A DNA stretch of 64,000 nt from Chlorogloea sp. CCALA 695 (GTDB lineage: Bacteria > Cyanobacteriota > Cyanobacteriia > Cyanobacteriales > Chroococcidiopsidaceae). Below are positions 45,144 through 58,313 of the stretch, piece by piece. The notes beneath the pieces are model-generated. The model was not told the DNA's origin, did no database searches, and worked only from the letters and a program-made list of their open reading frames with translations. The first letter of the stretch is position 1. Each line of letters starts with the position of its first letter. The stretch lies in the NCBI RefSeq assembly GCF_003003885.1, contig NZ_PVWN01000014.1, forward strand, positions 1 to 64,000, read 5' to 3'. The position numbers and the translations under genes were made by a program.

Positions 45144-45668
45144 TTATTGAGCAAACTTAGGACAGTAAAATTTAATTGCCAAAGAATCGATGATGTCTGA
45201 TTCTGCTAGGGCAGTTTTTTGATTTCTGGGATCTTTAGTTTCGATAATTTTTTCATATTGCTCTGTCTTGATCTGCTCTAGGGGTACTTTGCTTTGGAGA
45301 GCGCTGCAAACACCCCGCGCTACTGCAATCGGATTTGGCGCTTCGTCAGTATCAGGTGATACTAAAGTTCGCTCATTTTGGTAAATTTCCAGTGAATTAT
45401 TGTAGCTATCGAGAAAATCTCGATCAAGCTTAGATAGTTGCGTTTTAGTTTGGCGATCGCTACATAGATTACTTAAATCTAAAGTTGAGCCATTTGATTC
45501 TTGAATATAACAAATTGGCTTACCAATATCTAAGCTTGAAACTATAGGATACTCAGACGATTTATTCACAGAAAGCCCAAAAGCTACTTCCGCAGTTCTG
45601 GTTGAATCTAAAGCCACACAAACTACTACTGCACTCAAGCAAAATAATTTTTTAATCCCAGTAACCAT
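45144..45668 (-). CDS. Exported hypothetical protein
   Basis: 174 residues. A signal-like hydrophobic start (KKLFCLSAVVVCVALDSTRT) is followed by a polar domain with four further Cys (GKPICYIQ, NLCSDRQ, RGVCSALQSKV, KFYCPKFAQ). The AVARGVCSALQSKVPLEQIK block with a late YCP resembles the arrangement of DUF732-type small secreted proteins, but this is only a visual likeness. The KLDRDFLDSYNNSLEIYQNE segment is helical. It has its own terminator, so it is probably monocistronic. Function unknown. Confidence 0.65.
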   Translation of the reverse strand: MVTGIKKLFCLSAVVVCVALDSTRTAEVAFGLSVNKSSEYPIVSSLDIGKPICYIQESNGSTLDLSNLCSDRQTKTQLSKLDRDFLDSYNNSLEIYQNERTLVSPDTDEAPNPIAVARGVCSALQSKVPLEQIKTEQYEKIIETKDPRNQKTALAESDIIDSLAIKFYCPKFAQ

Positions 45669-45811
45669 AACTGTTACACCTTTACACTTCTCCTAACGTT
45701 CTGTCTATCGGCTCAAAGAGCGTAAGCTATTTGCCTTCGAGATCGGCTGACCCTGGCAAACACGATAGCTTAACTTCTTGGCATTTCAATAATTTTTAAA
45801 TGAATAAGAAT

Positions 45812-45841
45812 AACGGGGAACAAATATTACTTATCCCCGTT
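45812..45841 (-). terminator. Hairpin after the 45871 gene
   Basis: AACGGGGA (45812-45819) pairs with TCCCCGTT (45834-45841), 30 bp past the minus-strand stop, followed on that strand by ATTCTTATTC. Confidence 0.7.
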
Positions 45842-45870
45842 CTCTTAAGTTACGCACTCTTAATTTGAGG

Positions 45871-46731
45871 TTAAGGTTGTGGTGCGGAGAGCTTGCCAGA
45901 AACTGAAAAGAGGTTTGTGTTGACAATCGTTCTAACTGGGGTTCCGGCGGAGTTGAGTTCTTCAATTTTGAAGAAGTTGTTGCCCGTTGGACTTCCCGTT
46001 ACTCTATGCTCGACGTTAGGGTCGCCGATATATCCTGCTGGCGCTTTAGGTGCAACGGCAGGATCCCATACTAGCCAAGGCTTACCGATTGGATTTAGCA
46101 CTCTGCCTCGATTGCCAGAAGGTGCAAAAACATCCTTAAAGTTGCACGATGTTATTAACGAGATTGGACAGCCAAAGTCTTCAGTAACATTAATTTCAGC
46201 AGGCTTTCTTAAATCTCTCTGAGTTGCGGTTAAGACCTTAACGCCATAAGGATAAGTTACCCTATACTTCACTCCGTTCCTCAAGCCCAATCCTTGAACT
46301 CGAATGCGGGTGCGGTTAAAGACTATTTGATCGCCATCAATTACCTCATCATTACTAAAGGCCGCCTCCGTTGCCAATACTAATAATGCTCTACCCGTAT
46401 TGTTTGTAACTTCAGCTTCCGCAGTCCACCAAAATGCTTCATCAGGAAAGTTGGATGCAGCAGGATCGAATGCGTCAACAGAGGGGGGCTTTGTCTGGTC
46501 TGGTGGTTCGGTCAAACAGTAGTTAGGTGGATTTGGACGGTCTATACTTGCAGCCAAACATAAGTCTAAACGTAAGCCAGTGGAGTCTTCGTACCACGCC
46601 GGGAAGTTACCAGTTTCTGGCTTCTCTATACCGATTTTAAATAACTCCGCCGAGGCGGGTGTGATATTTAAGCCTGTAGCAATAATTACCCCTGTAACAC
46701 CCAACCAGAGGAGTTTAGATTTTTTTTTCAT
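45871..46731 (-). CDS. Large exported hypothetical protein
   Basis: 286 residues. A clear Sec signal peptide (KKKSKLLWLGVTGVIIATGL, then NITPASA, cleavage near residue 28) is followed by about 258 residues of mostly beta and loop character. Features: DSTGLRLDLCLAASIDRPNP with paired Cys, EAFWWTAEAEVTNNTGRALL, RTRIRVQGLGLRNGVKYRVT and GYIGDPNVEHRVTGSPTGNN. No membrane anchor, enzyme motif or PEP-CTERM is visible. It reads like an adhesin-like or matrix protein, but I do not recognise a named family. The 902-bp AT-rich gap lies upstream of its start. Confidence 0.7.
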   Translation of the reverse strand: MKKKSKLLWLGVTGVIIATGLNITPASAELFKIGIEKPETGNFPAWYEDSTGLRLDLCLAASIDRPNPPNYCLTEPPDQTKPPSVDAFDPAASNFPDEAFWWTAEAEVTNNTGRALLVLATEAAFSNDEVIDGDQIVFNRTRIRVQGLGLRNGVKYRVTYPYGVKVLTATQRDLRKPAEINVTEDFGCPISLITSCNFKDVFAPSGNRGRVLNPIGKPWLVWDPAVAPKAPAGYIGDPNVEHRVTGSPTGNNFFKIEELNSAGTPVRTIVNTNLFSVSGKLSAPQP

Positions 46732-49655
<2,924 letters not shown>

Positions 49656-49660
49656 TCTTC

Positions 49661-50620
49661 GTGCGCCCAAGTTCGTTTATGCAACTTCATCAAAATTCTG
49701 GTAACTGGCGCTTAGGGTTAGCCTTATCTTTACTAACAGTTCTCCTCTGGGGAATACTGCCTATCGCCCTCTCTATCGCCCTCCAAGCCGTAGATGTATA
49801 CACTTTGACTTGGTTTCGATTTTTACTATCCTTTGCGCTATTAGTGATTTACTTAGGGGTACGCAACCAACTACCAAAAATTTCAACCCTGCGATCGCCT
49901 ACTTTCAAATTACTAGCGACTTCTACTATCTTTCTCGCCATCAACTACTTGCTCTTTGTCCAAGGATTAGCCCAAACTTCCGCCAACAATGCTGAAGTTT
50001 TAATTCAAATTGCCCCGGTAATATTTGGACTTGGCGCGATCGCGTTTTTCAAGGAAAAATATACTGTACAGCAATGGATCGGTTTTGCTGTACTAACTCT
50101 CGGTTTTAGCGTCTTTTTTCACGAACAGTTAAATAATCTCCTTACCGCCCCTAGAAAATACCTTGTTGGTAGCGGTTTATTAGTCATCGCCGCCGTTGCT
50201 TGGGCAATCTATGCTTTAGCTCAAAAGCAGTTGCTACAAAAACTATCTTCCTTCAGCATCATGCTATTTATTTATGGCGGCTGTAGCGTGTTATTTGCCC
50301 CCTTTGCCAAACCGCAACTCATTTTTTCTCTAAGTCTTTTCCACTTAGCTGCATTGGTGTTTTGCGGCTTAAATACGCTGATAGCCTACGGTGCATTTGC
50401 CGAAGCTTTAGAACATTGGCAAGCATCAAAAGTAAGTGCTGTTCTAGCTTTAGCGCCAATTGTAACTTTAATATCTGTTGATTTCGTTTCCGCGATCGCA
50501 CCGCAAGTAATTAAACCGGAAAATCTCACATTTTTAGGAATAATTGGGGCGATAATGGTCGTTTCTGGCTCAATGGCGATCGCTCTAGGCAAATCACCCC
50601 ACCCACCAAGAAGCAGTTAA
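49661..50620 (+). CDS. EamA/DMT-family transporter
   Basis: 319 residues from the GTG at 49661, with an ATG at 49679 as alternative. Ten hydrophobic helices in two EamA halves: WRLGLALSLLTVLLWGILPI opens the first, VGSGLLVIAAVAWAIYALAQ and the conserved LAPIVTLISVDFVS lie in the second. Likely an inner-membrane exporter of metabolites or amino acids; the substrate cannot be told. It starts 5 bp after the ligA stop and ends 2 bp before the hydrolase gene, so the three may be one transcript. Confidence 0.85.
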   Translation: MRPSSFMQLHQNSGNWRLGLALSLLTVLLWGILPIALSIALQAVDVYTLTWFRFLLSFALLVIYLGVRNQLPKISTLRSPTFKLLATSTIFLAINYLLFVQGLAQTSANNAEVLIQIAPVIFGLGAIAFFKEKYTVQQWIGFAVLTLGFSVFFHEQLNNLLTAPRKYLVGSGLLVIAAVAWAIYALAQKQLLQKLSSFSIMLFIYGGCSVLFAPFAKPQLIFSLSLFHLAALVFCGLNTLIAYGAFAEALEHWQASKVSAVLALAPIVTLISVDFVSAIAPQVIKPENLTFLGIIGAIMVVSGSMAIALGKSPHPPRSS

Positions 50621-50622
50621 TT

Positions 50623-52245
50623 ATGCTCAAAGCATTACAAACTATTGCGATCGTATCTTTACTTCTACCTATTGCTTTACCCCGTCCAACTTTTGCTGCT
50701 CAAAGAATTTATGCGTCTTACGCAGCGTTAGAGCGATCAATTTCCATTGATGCTTTAGAACTATACGCCAAAAAAGGCATAATTAATGACGATTTAGCCG
50801 CCTATGCTAAGTATGCCAAACCCCAAGTAATGCAACAGTTGCGGCGAGTTTTAATCACACGGGTAAATTTAGAACCTGTTGCCATTTCGCAATTTTTATA
50901 CACTCCTCAAGGGGAAGATTTACTGCAAAGAATTGGGCAAATTATTCAAACGGAGTCCCGACAAGCTGGCGTTTATGCCTTACGCTCCGCCTTAATTTTA
51001 GCCGCCGCCGATGATGAAGGATTGACATTATTAAATGTCTTGCGCCACTTTCCTAGCACCAGTATTCGGGTGGATTTAAGACGCAGCTTGCAATTTGCTG
51101 ATGAAGTAGAAATTATTATTAATCGTACCAATCAAGCGATCGCATCTATTGCCAAACAAGCCGAAACTGAAGCAAGTAGTGCAGTAACAGATTTTTCTCA
51201 ATTACCCGATCTTCGCACTAACGGGCGGTTTAAGTGGAATAAACAAACCCTAACCCTAAGCGATCGAAGGCGCGATCGCGTTTATATTGCCGATTTATAC
51301 ATTCCTGTAACTTCGCGCCCAGCACCAGTGATTGTCATCTCTCACGGTTTAGCTTCTGATCGCACTACCCTAGCGTATTTAGCCATCCACTTAGCCTCCT
51401 ATGGCTTTGCCGTTGCTGTTCCCGAACATCCTGGTAGCAATACCGAAAAATTGCGAAGTCTGTTTGCAGGACGTGCTAATACCGCCGATGAACCTAGCGA
51501 GTTTATTAATCGTCCCTACGATGTTAGTTATTTATTAGATCGTCTCCAGGCTTTAGACGCAGACGATCCTACCTACGAACTCAACTTAAACCAAGTAGGA
51601 GTTATTGGACAATCTTTTGGTGGTTATACAGCTTTAGCTTTAGCTGGCGCTCCGATTAACTTTCCTCAACTGCAAAAAGACTGTGAAGATCGCGTTAATG
51701 CTTGGAATATTTCGCTATTACTGCAATGTCGCGCTTTAGCATTGCCTGTAACTCAATACAATTTGCGCGATTCCAGAATCAAGGCTGCGATCGCTATTAA
51801 TCCTCTGAGTAGTAGCATTTTTGGTGAAGATAGCCTCAGCCAAATCAAAATTCCCCTAATGATTGTTAGTAGCAGTGATGATACGGTTGCACCCGCTTTA
51901 TCCGAGCAAATTATTCCTTTTAGCTGGCTAACTACCGACAAAAAATATCTAGTTTTGCTAGAAGGTGGAACCCACTTTTCCACCTTGTCAGAACCCGATC
52001 CTAATACCTCCCCTTTAGCCTTACCCTTTCCCATTTACGGCGCTTATCCTAATTTAGTTAAGCGCTATATGAGAGCTGTGAGCGTTGCTTTTGCTTTCTC
52101 TTACGTCGCTAGCGATGCCCAATACTTGCCTTACTTAAGTTCTAGTTATACAAGTGCGATCGCTCAAAAGGTTTCCCCAGTTCGACTGGTTCAAACTTTA
52201 CCCCCAGATTTGAACTTGCTCGTCGATACTAAGTTACCCAAATAA
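50623..52245 (+). CDS. Exported DUF1400 alpha/beta hydrolase
   Basis: 540 residues. Signal peptide (IAIVSLLLPIALPRPTFAA). The N-terminal DUF1400 domain (residues about 27-190; SYAALERSISIDALELYAKK, LLNVLRHFPSTSIRVDLRRS) is a cyanobacterial hallmark. An alpha/beta hydrolase follows: oxyanion region VIVISHGLASDRTT, nucleophile S331 in VIGQSFGGYTALAL, acid D419 or D420 (SSSDDTVAP) and H451 (EGGTHFSTLSEP). It resembles dienelactone hydrolase/PAF-acetylhydrolase-like esterases. A periplasmic or outer-membrane lipid or ester substrate is possible. The active-site triad is complete. Confidence 0.88.
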   Translation: MLKALQTIAIVSLLLPIALPRPTFAAQRIYASYAALERSISIDALELYAKKGIINDDLAAYAKYAKPQVMQQLRRVLITRVNLEPVAISQFLYTPQGEDLLQRIGQIIQTESRQAGVYALRSALILAAADDEGLTLLNVLRHFPSTSIRVDLRRSLQFADEVEIIINRTNQAIASIAKQAETEASSAVTDFSQLPDLRTNGRFKWNKQTLTLSDRRRDRVYIADLYIPVTSRPAPVIVISHGLASDRTTLAYLAIHLASYGFAVAVPEHPGSNTEKLRSLFAGRANTADEPSEFINRPYDVSYLLDRLQALDADDPTYELNLNQVGVIGQSFGGYTALALAGAPINFPQLQKDCEDRVNAWNISLLLQCRALALPVTQYNLRDSRIKAAIAINPLSSSIFGEDSLSQIKIPLMIVSSSDDTVAPALSEQIIPFSWLTTDKKYLVLLEGGTHFSTLSEPDPNTSPLALPFPIYGAYPNLVKRYMRAVSVAFAFSYVASDAQYLPYLSSSYTSAIAQKVSPVRLVQTLPPDLNLLVDTKLPK

Positions 52246-52252
52246 CTCACGC

Positions 52253-52720
52253 TTACACTGCTTGATAACTTGCTTCTAAGGTATCTTTTAACGGCATCCA
52301 GCGAAAAAAGCGATCGCCACCTCTTTCAATCGCTATTTTTACCCTTGACTCTAATTGCGGCAAACTAGCTAAATACTCTACTTCCTGATTTGAAAGCAAA
52401 TGCCCTTCCATCATCCACAATACTAGCCCCTTAGAGTTAGGCGGCAAATTTTCTAAATGGTAATTGACTATCGGTGGCAAGTAATAAACTCTAATGTCTT
52501 TTTTGCCCAAATGAGCGGGGCGTACTCCATGTACTCCCGTCAGATAAGCCGCCAAGTCTCCCAAACCACGAGCCGTCAATAGCAATGTTGTATAGCCCGC
52601 CGCCCGAATTCTCCGTTGGTAGCGTCCTTCATAACCGCCTTCTGGCGGCACGTACAAACCCAACGCCCCCGATTTTTCCAAGTCTCGAATCAGTTGCTTG
52701 CCAGTGGTAATTAGCGCCAT
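52253..52720 (-). CDS. ndhN: NAD(P)H-quinone oxidoreductase subunit N
   Basis: 155 residues from the ATG at 52720 (MALITTGKQLIRDLEKSGAL), which matches the family start; a TTG at 52735 would add five residues. Subunit of the cyanobacteria/chloroplast-specific part of NDH-1, lying on the stromal/cytoplasmic arm near the ferredoxin-binding region. Signatures: YVPPEGGYEGRYQRRIRAAG, ARGLGDLAAYLTGVHGVRPA, VYYLPPIV, NSKGLVLWMMEGHLLSNQEV and IERGGDRFFRWMPLKDTLEA. It is convergent with the hydrolase gene, 7 bp between stops, and divergent from the rplC operon across 551 bp. Confidence 0.95.
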   Translation of the reverse strand: MALITTGKQLIRDLEKSGALGLYVPPEGGYEGRYQRRIRAAGYTTLLLTARGLGDLAAYLTGVHGVRPAHLGKKDIRVYYLPPIVNYHLENLPPNSKGLVLWMMEGHLLSNQEVEYLASLPQLESRVKIAIERGGDRFFRWMPLKDTLEASYQAV

Positions 52721-53271
52721 TACTTTTGTTGTCAACTTACTTAATGTTTTTATTATCCCTACCTATGGAACTTTAAGTTACTGCTTAAAGATTTATTCTA
52801 TTTATAGAAACTGTCAGCCTTACTAATTTACAAATCTTTGTTGCCAATTTGCTTAGACTCATCTAAACTATTAGATTGTGGTCAATATTGCTTAGTTCAA
52901 CTGTAAAGTATGCCTTAGTTAGTCCGAAAAAAGCTCCTTTTATTCGCACTACATCAAACTAGGTACAACAACAGTCTAATTACACTCTAGCAGCCCAAAA
53001 GCCAGGAATAACAAGCCAAAGATTGATTTGTTATTAGCACAATAAGTGCGGGATACTAATCGAATTGATGCGTTTAAGTCCTCAAAAACAACTGGCAGTT
53101 GTAGAAGCGATTTCTTGCTAATGTTAGCAATTGCTGAACAATCATCAAAATAAGTGGATTTCGGGTGATTCTGAAATTCAATGTTGATCTGCGCGGCAAC
53201 TAAAACAATTGTTGAACTCGCGCTACCAATCAAAACAAACCCATGCGTGAAAAATGGAGAGATAGTTACCC
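52721..53271. other. ndhN-rplC divergent intergenic region (551 bp)
   Basis: Should contain the ndhN promoter at the left and the promoter and leader of the large ribosomal operon at the right. An 85-codon minus-strand frame (52976-53233) is considered spurious. I could not identify a known ribosomal-protein leader structure by eye. Confidence 0.65.
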
Positions 53272-53913
53272 GTGTCTGTAGGTATCCTCGGCACCAAGCT
53301 GGGCATGACTCAAATCTTTGACGAAATAGGACGGGCTATCCCTGTAACTATCGTTCAAGCCGGGCCATGCACTGTTACCCAAGTTAAAACAACTCAAACC
53401 GATGGTTATAGCGCCATCCAAGTTGGATTTAAAGAAGTAAAGCCAAAATCGTTAAATAGACCAGAATTGGGGCATTTAAGCAAATCTTCAGCGCCGCCTT
53501 TGCGTCACTTGCGTGAGTATCGCGCTGATAATTCCAGCGAATTTACTTTAGGTCAGCAACTTACAGCAGAAATGTTTGCCGCAGGGCAAGTTGTCGATGT
53601 CACAGGTACAAGTATCGGTCGGGGTTTTGCTGGTTTTCAAAAACGGCATAACTTTGGCAGAGGGCCCATGTCTCACGGTTCCAAAAACCACCGAGCGCCC
53701 GGATCTATCGGTGCGGGTACAACCCCTGGTCGTGTATATCCCGGCAAAAAGATGGCGGGACGATTAGGCGGTAAGCGCGTCACTATCGGCAAGCTGATCG
53801 TAGTTAGAGTAGATCCAGAACGCAACTTGTTATTAATCAAAGGGGCAATTCCTGGCAAACCTGGCGCATTACTAAGTATTTCGCCAGCTAAAAGGTTAAA
53901 ACGCTCCACTTAA
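53272..53913 (+). CDS. rplC: 50S ribosomal protein L3
   Basis: 213 residues, GTG start. Opens with [20 protein letters not shown]; the universally conserved core [20 protein letters not shown], then [20 protein letters not shown], is intact. Binds the 3' end of 23S rRNA near the peptidyl-transferase centre. First gene of the cluster: rpsJ, which precedes it in many bacteria, is absent, as is usual in cyanobacteria. Confidence 0.98.
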   Translation: MSVGILGTKLGMTQIFDEIGRAIPVTIVQAGPCTVTQVKTTQTDGYSAIQVGFKEVKPKSLNRPELGHLSKSSAPPLRHLREYRADNSSEFTLGQQLTAEMFAAGQVVDVTGTSIGRGFAGFQKRHNFGRGPMSHGSKNHRAPGSIGAGTTPGRVYPGKKMAGRLGGKRVTIGKLIVVRVDPERNLLLIKGAIPGKPGALLSISPAKRLKRST

Positions 53914-53974
53914 AAAGTAAAAGTCAAATTGACGGCTCAAGGCGCAAGCTTTAGCTGTTACGAGGAAAGCCAAT

Positions 53975-54613
53975 ATGGTTGATTGTGTAGTAAAAAATTG
54001 GCAAGGAGAGGAAGTCGGGCAAGCAACTTTAGAATTAAAAGTTGCTAAAGATCAAACCGCTTCTCACGTTGTCCACCGCGCCTTAGTGCGCCAACTAGCA
54101 AATGCTAGACAAGGTAATGCTTGTACAAAAACTCGCGCGGAAGTTCGCGGCGGTGGTCGTAAACCCTGGCGACAAAAAGGTACAGGTCGAGCTAGAGCAG
54201 GATCGATTCGTTCTCCCTTGTGGAGAGGCGGCGGCGTAATTTTTGGGCCGAAGCCAAGAGATTTTGAGACAAAAATGAACCGCAAAGAGCGCCGTTTAGC
54301 GCTGAGAACGGCATTTTTTAGTCGTACCGATGACATGGTTGTAGTTGAAGAATTTGCCGATCAATTCTCAAGACCAAAAACTAAAGAATTGACCAGTGCG
54401 ATCACTAGGTGGGGAATTGAAAGCAGCGCCAAAATTCTCTTAATCGTCACCGAACCAAACCAAAACATTTATTTATCAGCCCGTAACGTTGCTGGTTTAA
54501 AAATGTATCCGGCTCACCAGTTAAATATTTACGACGTGCTAAACGCCGACAAAATTATTACAACTGCTGCCGCTTTAGCAAAAATTCAGGAGGTTTATAG
54601 TGACGCAGTTTGA
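53975..54613 (+). CDS. rplD: 50S ribosomal protein L4
   Basis: 212 residues. The tentacle loop that lines the exit tunnel is seen in [20 protein letters not shown] and [20 protein letters not shown]. In E. coli L4 also autoregulates this operon; whether that holds here is unknown. Overlaps the rplW start by 14 bp, so the two are translationally coupled. Confidence 0.98.
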   Translation: MVDCVVKNWQGEEVGQATLELKVAKDQTASHVVHRALVRQLANARQGNACTKTRAEVRGGGRKPWRQKGTGRARAGSIRSPLWRGGGVIFGPKPRDFETKMNRKERRLALRTAFFSRTDDMVVVEEFADQFSRPKTKELTSAITRWGIESSAKILLIVTEPNQNIYLSARNVAGLKMYPAHQLNIYDVLNADKIITTAAALAKIQEVYSDAV

Positions 54614-54914
54614 CGAGCGGAATCTACCGGACATAGTGCGCCGCCCGATTGTGACTGAAAAAGCTACCCTGCTGATGGAGCAAAACAAATATACATTTGC
54701 TGTAACTCCTAATGCTACCAAGCCCGCAATTAAAGCCGCAATTGAAAGTTTGTTTCAAGTCAAAATTACTAAAGTAAATACCTATATGCCCCCCCGCAAA
54801 CAAAAGCGAGTAGGCAAACATACTGGGTACAAACCGCAATATAAAAAAGCGATCGTTACTTTAGCTCCTGGAGACGAAGAAAAAATCAGACAAGCGCTGT
54901 TCCCCGAAGTGTAG
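54600..54914 (+). CDS. rplW: 50S ribosomal protein L23
   Basis: 104 residues from a GTG start preceded by AGGAGG that lies inside the rplD coding end. [20 protein letters not shown] and [20 protein letters not shown] are typical. Sits at the tunnel exit and docks trigger factor and SRP. Confidence 0.97.
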   Translation: MTQFDERNLPDIVRRPIVTEKATLLMEQNKYTFAVTPNATKPAIKAAIESLFQVKITKVNTYMPPRKQKRVGKHTGYKPQYKKAIVTLAPGDEEKIRQALFPEV

Positions 54915-54958
54915 TCATGGCTGAACAACTCCAAACTTAAAACTCAAAACTACTAATT

Positions 54959-55822
54959 ATGGGTACTCGTTCTTATAAACCATACACTTCTAGCACTCGC
55001 CAATGTACTGTTTCCGACTTCTCGGAAATTACTAAAAGCGAACCAGAAAAAAGCCTAACTTACACCGTTCATCGTCCTAAAGGTCGCAACAATCGCGGTG
55101 TAATTACTAGCCGTCGTCGGGGTGGCGGACACAAGCAACTTTATCGCACCATTGATTTTAAGCGTGATAAACATAATATTCCGGCAAAAGTAGCAGCCAT
55201 TGAGTACGATCCCAATCGCAACGCTCGAATTGCTTTGCTGTTTTACCGAGATGGGGAAAAAAGATATATTATTCATCCCGCAGGTTTAGCCGTTGGGACA
55301 ATGATTATCTCTGGGCCCGATTCGCCTTACGAAGACGGAAATGCCTTACCTTTATCGAATATTCCTTTGGGTACAAGCGTCCACAACGTCGAATTAACTG
55401 CTGGTAAAGGCGGTCAAATCGTGCGTGCGGCGGGTGCAAGCGCTCAAGTAGTAGCAAAGGAAGGCGATTACGTCACCCTGAAGCTACCATCTGGAGAAGT
55501 GCGGCTAATTCGCCGCGAATGCTACGCAACTCTAGGACAAGTAGGCAACGCCGAAATGCGAAACCTCAGCGCTGGTAAAGCTGGGCGCAATCGCTGGAAA
55601 GGTCGCCGTCCCAAAGTTAGAGGTAGCGTCATGAACCCCGTAGACCACCCACATGGAGGTGGTGAAGGTAGAGCGCCTATTGGTAGACCGGGTCCGGTTA
55701 CTCCTTGGGGTAAACCAACCTTGGGTTACAAGACTCGGAAGAAGAAGAAAGCTAGTAGCGCTCTAATTATCCGTCGTCGGCGCAAATCCTCGAAACGTGG
55801 TAGAGGCGGTAGAGAGTCTTAA
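54959..55822 (+). CDS. rplB: 50S ribosomal protein L2
   Basis: 287 residues. [20 protein letters not shown] and the C-terminal [20 protein letters not shown], which contains the conserved His of the peptidyl-transferase region, are intact. The tail is strongly basic ([13 protein letters not shown]). Confidence 0.98.
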   Translation: MGTRSYKPYTSSTRQCTVSDFSEITKSEPEKSLTYTVHRPKGRNNRGVITSRRRGGGHKQLYRTIDFKRDKHNIPAKVAAIEYDPNRNARIALLFYRDGEKRYIIHPAGLAVGTMIISGPDSPYEDGNALPLSNIPLGTSVHNVELTAGKGGQIVRAAGASAQVVAKEGDYVTLKLPSGEVRLIRRECYATLGQVGNAEMRNLSAGKAGRNRWKGRRPKVRGSVMNPVDHPHGGGEGRAPIGRPGPVTPWGKPTLGYKTRKKKKASSALIIRRRRKSSKRGRGGRES

Positions 55823-55879
55823 ATCAGTTTTGTTCATTTCAAAACTAACAACTAATTACTCACTTCAAAACATTAAATT

Positions 55880-56158
55880 ATGGGTCGCTCACTAAAAAAA
55901 GGGCCTTTTGTAGCCGATAGCTTACTCACCAAAGTAGAAAAGCTAAATGCCAAAGGTGAAAAACAAGTAATCAAAACTTGGTCGCGTGCTTCTACAATTT
56001 TGCCGCAAATGGTCGGTCATACGATCGCAGTCCATAACGGCAGACAGCACATACCAGTTTTTTTAAGCGAACAGATGGTTGGACACAAATTAGGCGAATT
56101 TGCCCCAACTCGGACGTTTCGCGGTCACTCCAAAAGTGACAAAAAAGCCGGGAGATAA
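55880..56158 (+). CDS. rpsS: 30S ribosomal protein S19
   Basis: 92 residues, standard length. [20 protein letters not shown] and [20 protein letters not shown] match S19, which forms a complex with S13 in the small-subunit head. Confidence 0.98.
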   Translation: MGRSLKKGPFVADSLLTKVEKLNAKGEKQVIKTWSRASTILPQMVGHTIAVHNGRQHIPVFLSEQMVGHKLGEFAPTRTFRGHSKSDKKAGR

Positions 56159-56192
56159 AGCTTTTAATCTCTAAAAGCTACAGGAGAAAATT

Positions 56193-56552
56193 ATGGCTAC
56201 AGATCAAAAAGAAATCAAAGCGATCGCCCGTTATATTCGGATGTCACCTTTTAAAGTGCGTCGAGTTCTCGATCAAATTCGTGGGCGATCGTACAGGGAA
56301 GCATTAATAATTCTTGAGTTTATGCCTTATCGCGCCTGCGATCCAGTGCTGAAAGTATTGCGGAGCGCCGTCGCCAACGCAGAGCATAACGCCGGACTCG
56401 ACCCCGCCGAACTAAAAATCTCTCAAGCCTTTGCTGACCAAGGGCCCGTACTTAAACGTTTTCAACCAAGAGCGCAAGGTCGGGCATACCAAATCCGCAA
56501 ACCAACGTGTCATATCACTGTGACCGTTGCTGTAGGCGAACCAACAAAATAA
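56193..56552 (+). CDS. rplV: 50S ribosomal protein L22
   Basis: 119 residues. [20 protein letters not shown] and the C-terminal tunnel loop [17 protein letters not shown] are present. Lines the nascent-peptide tunnel with L4. Good AGGAG site before the ATG. Confidence 0.98.
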   Translation: MATDQKEIKAIARYIRMSPFKVRRVLDQIRGRSYREALIILEFMPYRACDPVLKVLRSAVANAEHNAGLDPAELKISQAFADQGPVLKRFQPRAQGRAYQIRKPTCHITVTVAVGEPTK

Positions 56553-56576
56553 TCATCACTCAAGGACTTATTATTT

Positions 56577-57329
56577 GTGGGACAAAAGATAAATCCAGTC
56601 GGTTTCCGCCTGGGTATCACTCAAGAGCATCGTTCGCAATGGTTCGCCGATCCTCAGCGCTACCCTAGCCTGCTCCAAGAAGACTACAAGTTGCGGCAGT
56701 ACATAGAAAAAAAACTCGGTCGGCTGGCAGCTAACAACGCTGGAATTGCCCAAGTTAAAATCTCTCGTAAAGCCGACCAAATCGAGCTAGAAGTTAGTAC
56801 GGCTCGTCCTGGAGTGGTCGTAGGTCGTGGCGGTACAGGTATTGAAGCCTTGCGTACCGGGCTTAACGAACTACTAGGGGGCAATCGCCAAATTCGGATC
56901 AACGTGGTAGAAGTGCCTCAAGTTGATGCCAATGCTTACTTGATCGCCGAGTACATCGCCGGACAACTAGAGCGCCGGGTTTCCTTCCGTCGCGTAGTGC
57001 GCCAATCGATCCAACGCGCTCAAAGGGCTGGGATTCAAGGGATCAGAATTCAAGTCGGCGGTCGTCTTAACGGCGCAGAAATTGCCCGGACAGAATGGAC
57101 TCGTGAAGGCAGAGTACCTTTGCATACTTTACGCGCCGATATAGATTACGCCTACTGTACCGCCAAAACTATTTACGGCATCTTGGGTGTAAAAGTGTGG
57201 GTCTTCAAGGGTGAAATTATCCCCGGACAAGAACAAACACCCACTCCTGACGACACTAACGGGCCGCGCCGTCGTACTCAACAACGCCGCCGCCCACAGT
57301 TTGAAGACCGCTCTAATGAAGGAAATTAG
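56577..57329 (+). CDS. rpsC: 30S ribosomal protein S3
   Basis: 250 residues with a GTG start ([20 protein letters not shown]). The KH domain [19 protein letters not shown] and the mRNA-entry segment [20 protein letters not shown] are intact. The C-terminal tail is basic and Gln-rich, as in other cyanobacteria. Confidence 0.98.
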   Translation: MGQKINPVGFRLGITQEHRSQWFADPQRYPSLLQEDYKLRQYIEKKLGRLAANNAGIAQVKISRKADQIELEVSTARPGVVVGRGGTGIEALRTGLNELLGGNRQIRINVVEVPQVDANAYLIAEYIAGQLERRVSFRRVVRQSIQRAQRAGIQGIRIQVGGRLNGAEIARTEWTREGRVPLHTLRADIDYAYCTAKTIYGILGVKVWVFKGEIIPGQEQTPTPDDTNGPRRRTQQRRRPQFEDRSNEGN

Positions 57330-57377
57330 TAAGCTATTTACTAATTTTCGCCCCCTGCCCACTTCCTGATTAATGTC

Positions 57378-57800
57378 ATGTTAAGTCCAAGAAGAACAAA
57401 ATTCCGCAAACAACAACGCGGACGAATGAGAGGACTAGCTACTAAAGGTAGCACCCTAAACTTTGGCGATTTTGGCTTGCAAGCTCAAGAACCCTCTTGG
57501 ATTACTTCAAGGCAAATTGAAGCAAGTCGTCGAGCTATGAACCGTTACTTGCGTCGTGGTGGCAAAATCTGGATTCGGATTTTCCCCGATAAGCCTGTAA
57601 CTATGCGCCCCGCCGAAACTCGGATGGGTTCGGGTAAAGGTTCTCCCGAATTTTGGGTAGCTGTAGTCAAGCCAGGACGAATTTTATTTGAAATTACTGG
57701 TGTTCCTGAAGCTACAGCCCGTGAAGCTATGCGTCTTGCTTCCCACAAATTGCCAATTCATACCAAGTTTATTATGCGCGAACAATTGGAGGAAGTATAA
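57378..57800 (+). CDS. rplP: 50S ribosomal protein L16
   Basis: 140 residues. [20 protein letters not shown] and [20 protein letters not shown] are diagnostic. Binds near the A-site tRNA elbow. rpmC follows 3 bp downstream. Confidence 0.98.
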   Translation: MLSPRRTKFRKQQRGRMRGLATKGSTLNFGDFGLQAQEPSWITSRQIEASRRAMNRYLRRGGKIWIRIFPDKPVTMRPAETRMGSGKGSPEFWVAVVKPGRILFEITGVPEATAREAMRLASHKLPIHTKFIMREQLEEV

Positions 57801-57803
57801 ATA

Positions 57804-58028
57804 ATGGCACTTCCAAAAATTTCTGAAGCTCGAAGCTTAAACGACGAGGAATTGAACGAGGAAATTACTACCGTCAAAAAACAACTGTTTCAGTTGCGGC
57901 TACAAAAAGCCACCAGACAGCTAGAAAAACCTCACAAATTCCGCCACGCCAAACATCGGTTAGCGCAGTTACTAAGTGTAGAACACGAACGGAAACTCGC
58001 AACTACCGCAGCCGCAGTACCAGAGTAA
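57804..58028 (+). CDS. rpmC: 50S ribosomal protein L29
   Basis: 74 residues, two antiparallel helices: EARSLNDEELNEEITTVKKQ and LFQLRLQKATRQLEKPHKFR. Located at the tunnel exit near L23. Normal length for cyanobacteria. Confidence 0.96.
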   Translation: MALPKISEARSLNDEELNEEITTVKKQLFQLRLQKATRQLEKPHKFRHAKHRLAQLLSVEHERKLATTAAAVPE

Positions 58029-58034
58029 GTAATT

Positions 58035-58313
58035 ATGGCAGTCAAAGAAAGAGTTGGCTTAGTGGTGAGCGATAAAATGCAGAAAACGGTGGTAGTTGCC
58101 ATCGAAAACCGCTCTCCTCATCCTAAGTACGGCAAAATTGTAGTCCGCACCCAGCGTTACAAAGTTCACGACGAAGAAAATAAATGTGTAGTGGGCGATC
58201 GCGTCCGCATTCAAGAAACCAGACCTTTGAGCAAAACTAAGCGCTGGGTTGTACTAGATATCCTTAATCGGACGGTAGCTACTACTGCACCCACAGAGGA
58301 GGCGCAACCGTGA
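58035..58313 (+). CDS. rpsQ: 30S ribosomal protein S17
   Basis: 92 residues. [20 protein letters not shown] and the OB-fold strand [20 protein letters not shown] are typical. Overlaps rplN by 4 bp. Confidence 0.97.
   Translation: MAVKERVGLVVSDKMQKTVVVAIENRSPHPKYGKIVVRTQRYKVHDEENKCVVGDRVRIQETRPLSKTKRWVVLDILNRTVATTAPTEEAQP

Noticed and set aside
52976-53233. 85-codon minus-strand open frame in the ndhN-rplC gap
   Set aside because: No recognisable domain, poor start context, and it lies in the expected promoter/leader of the ribosomal operon.
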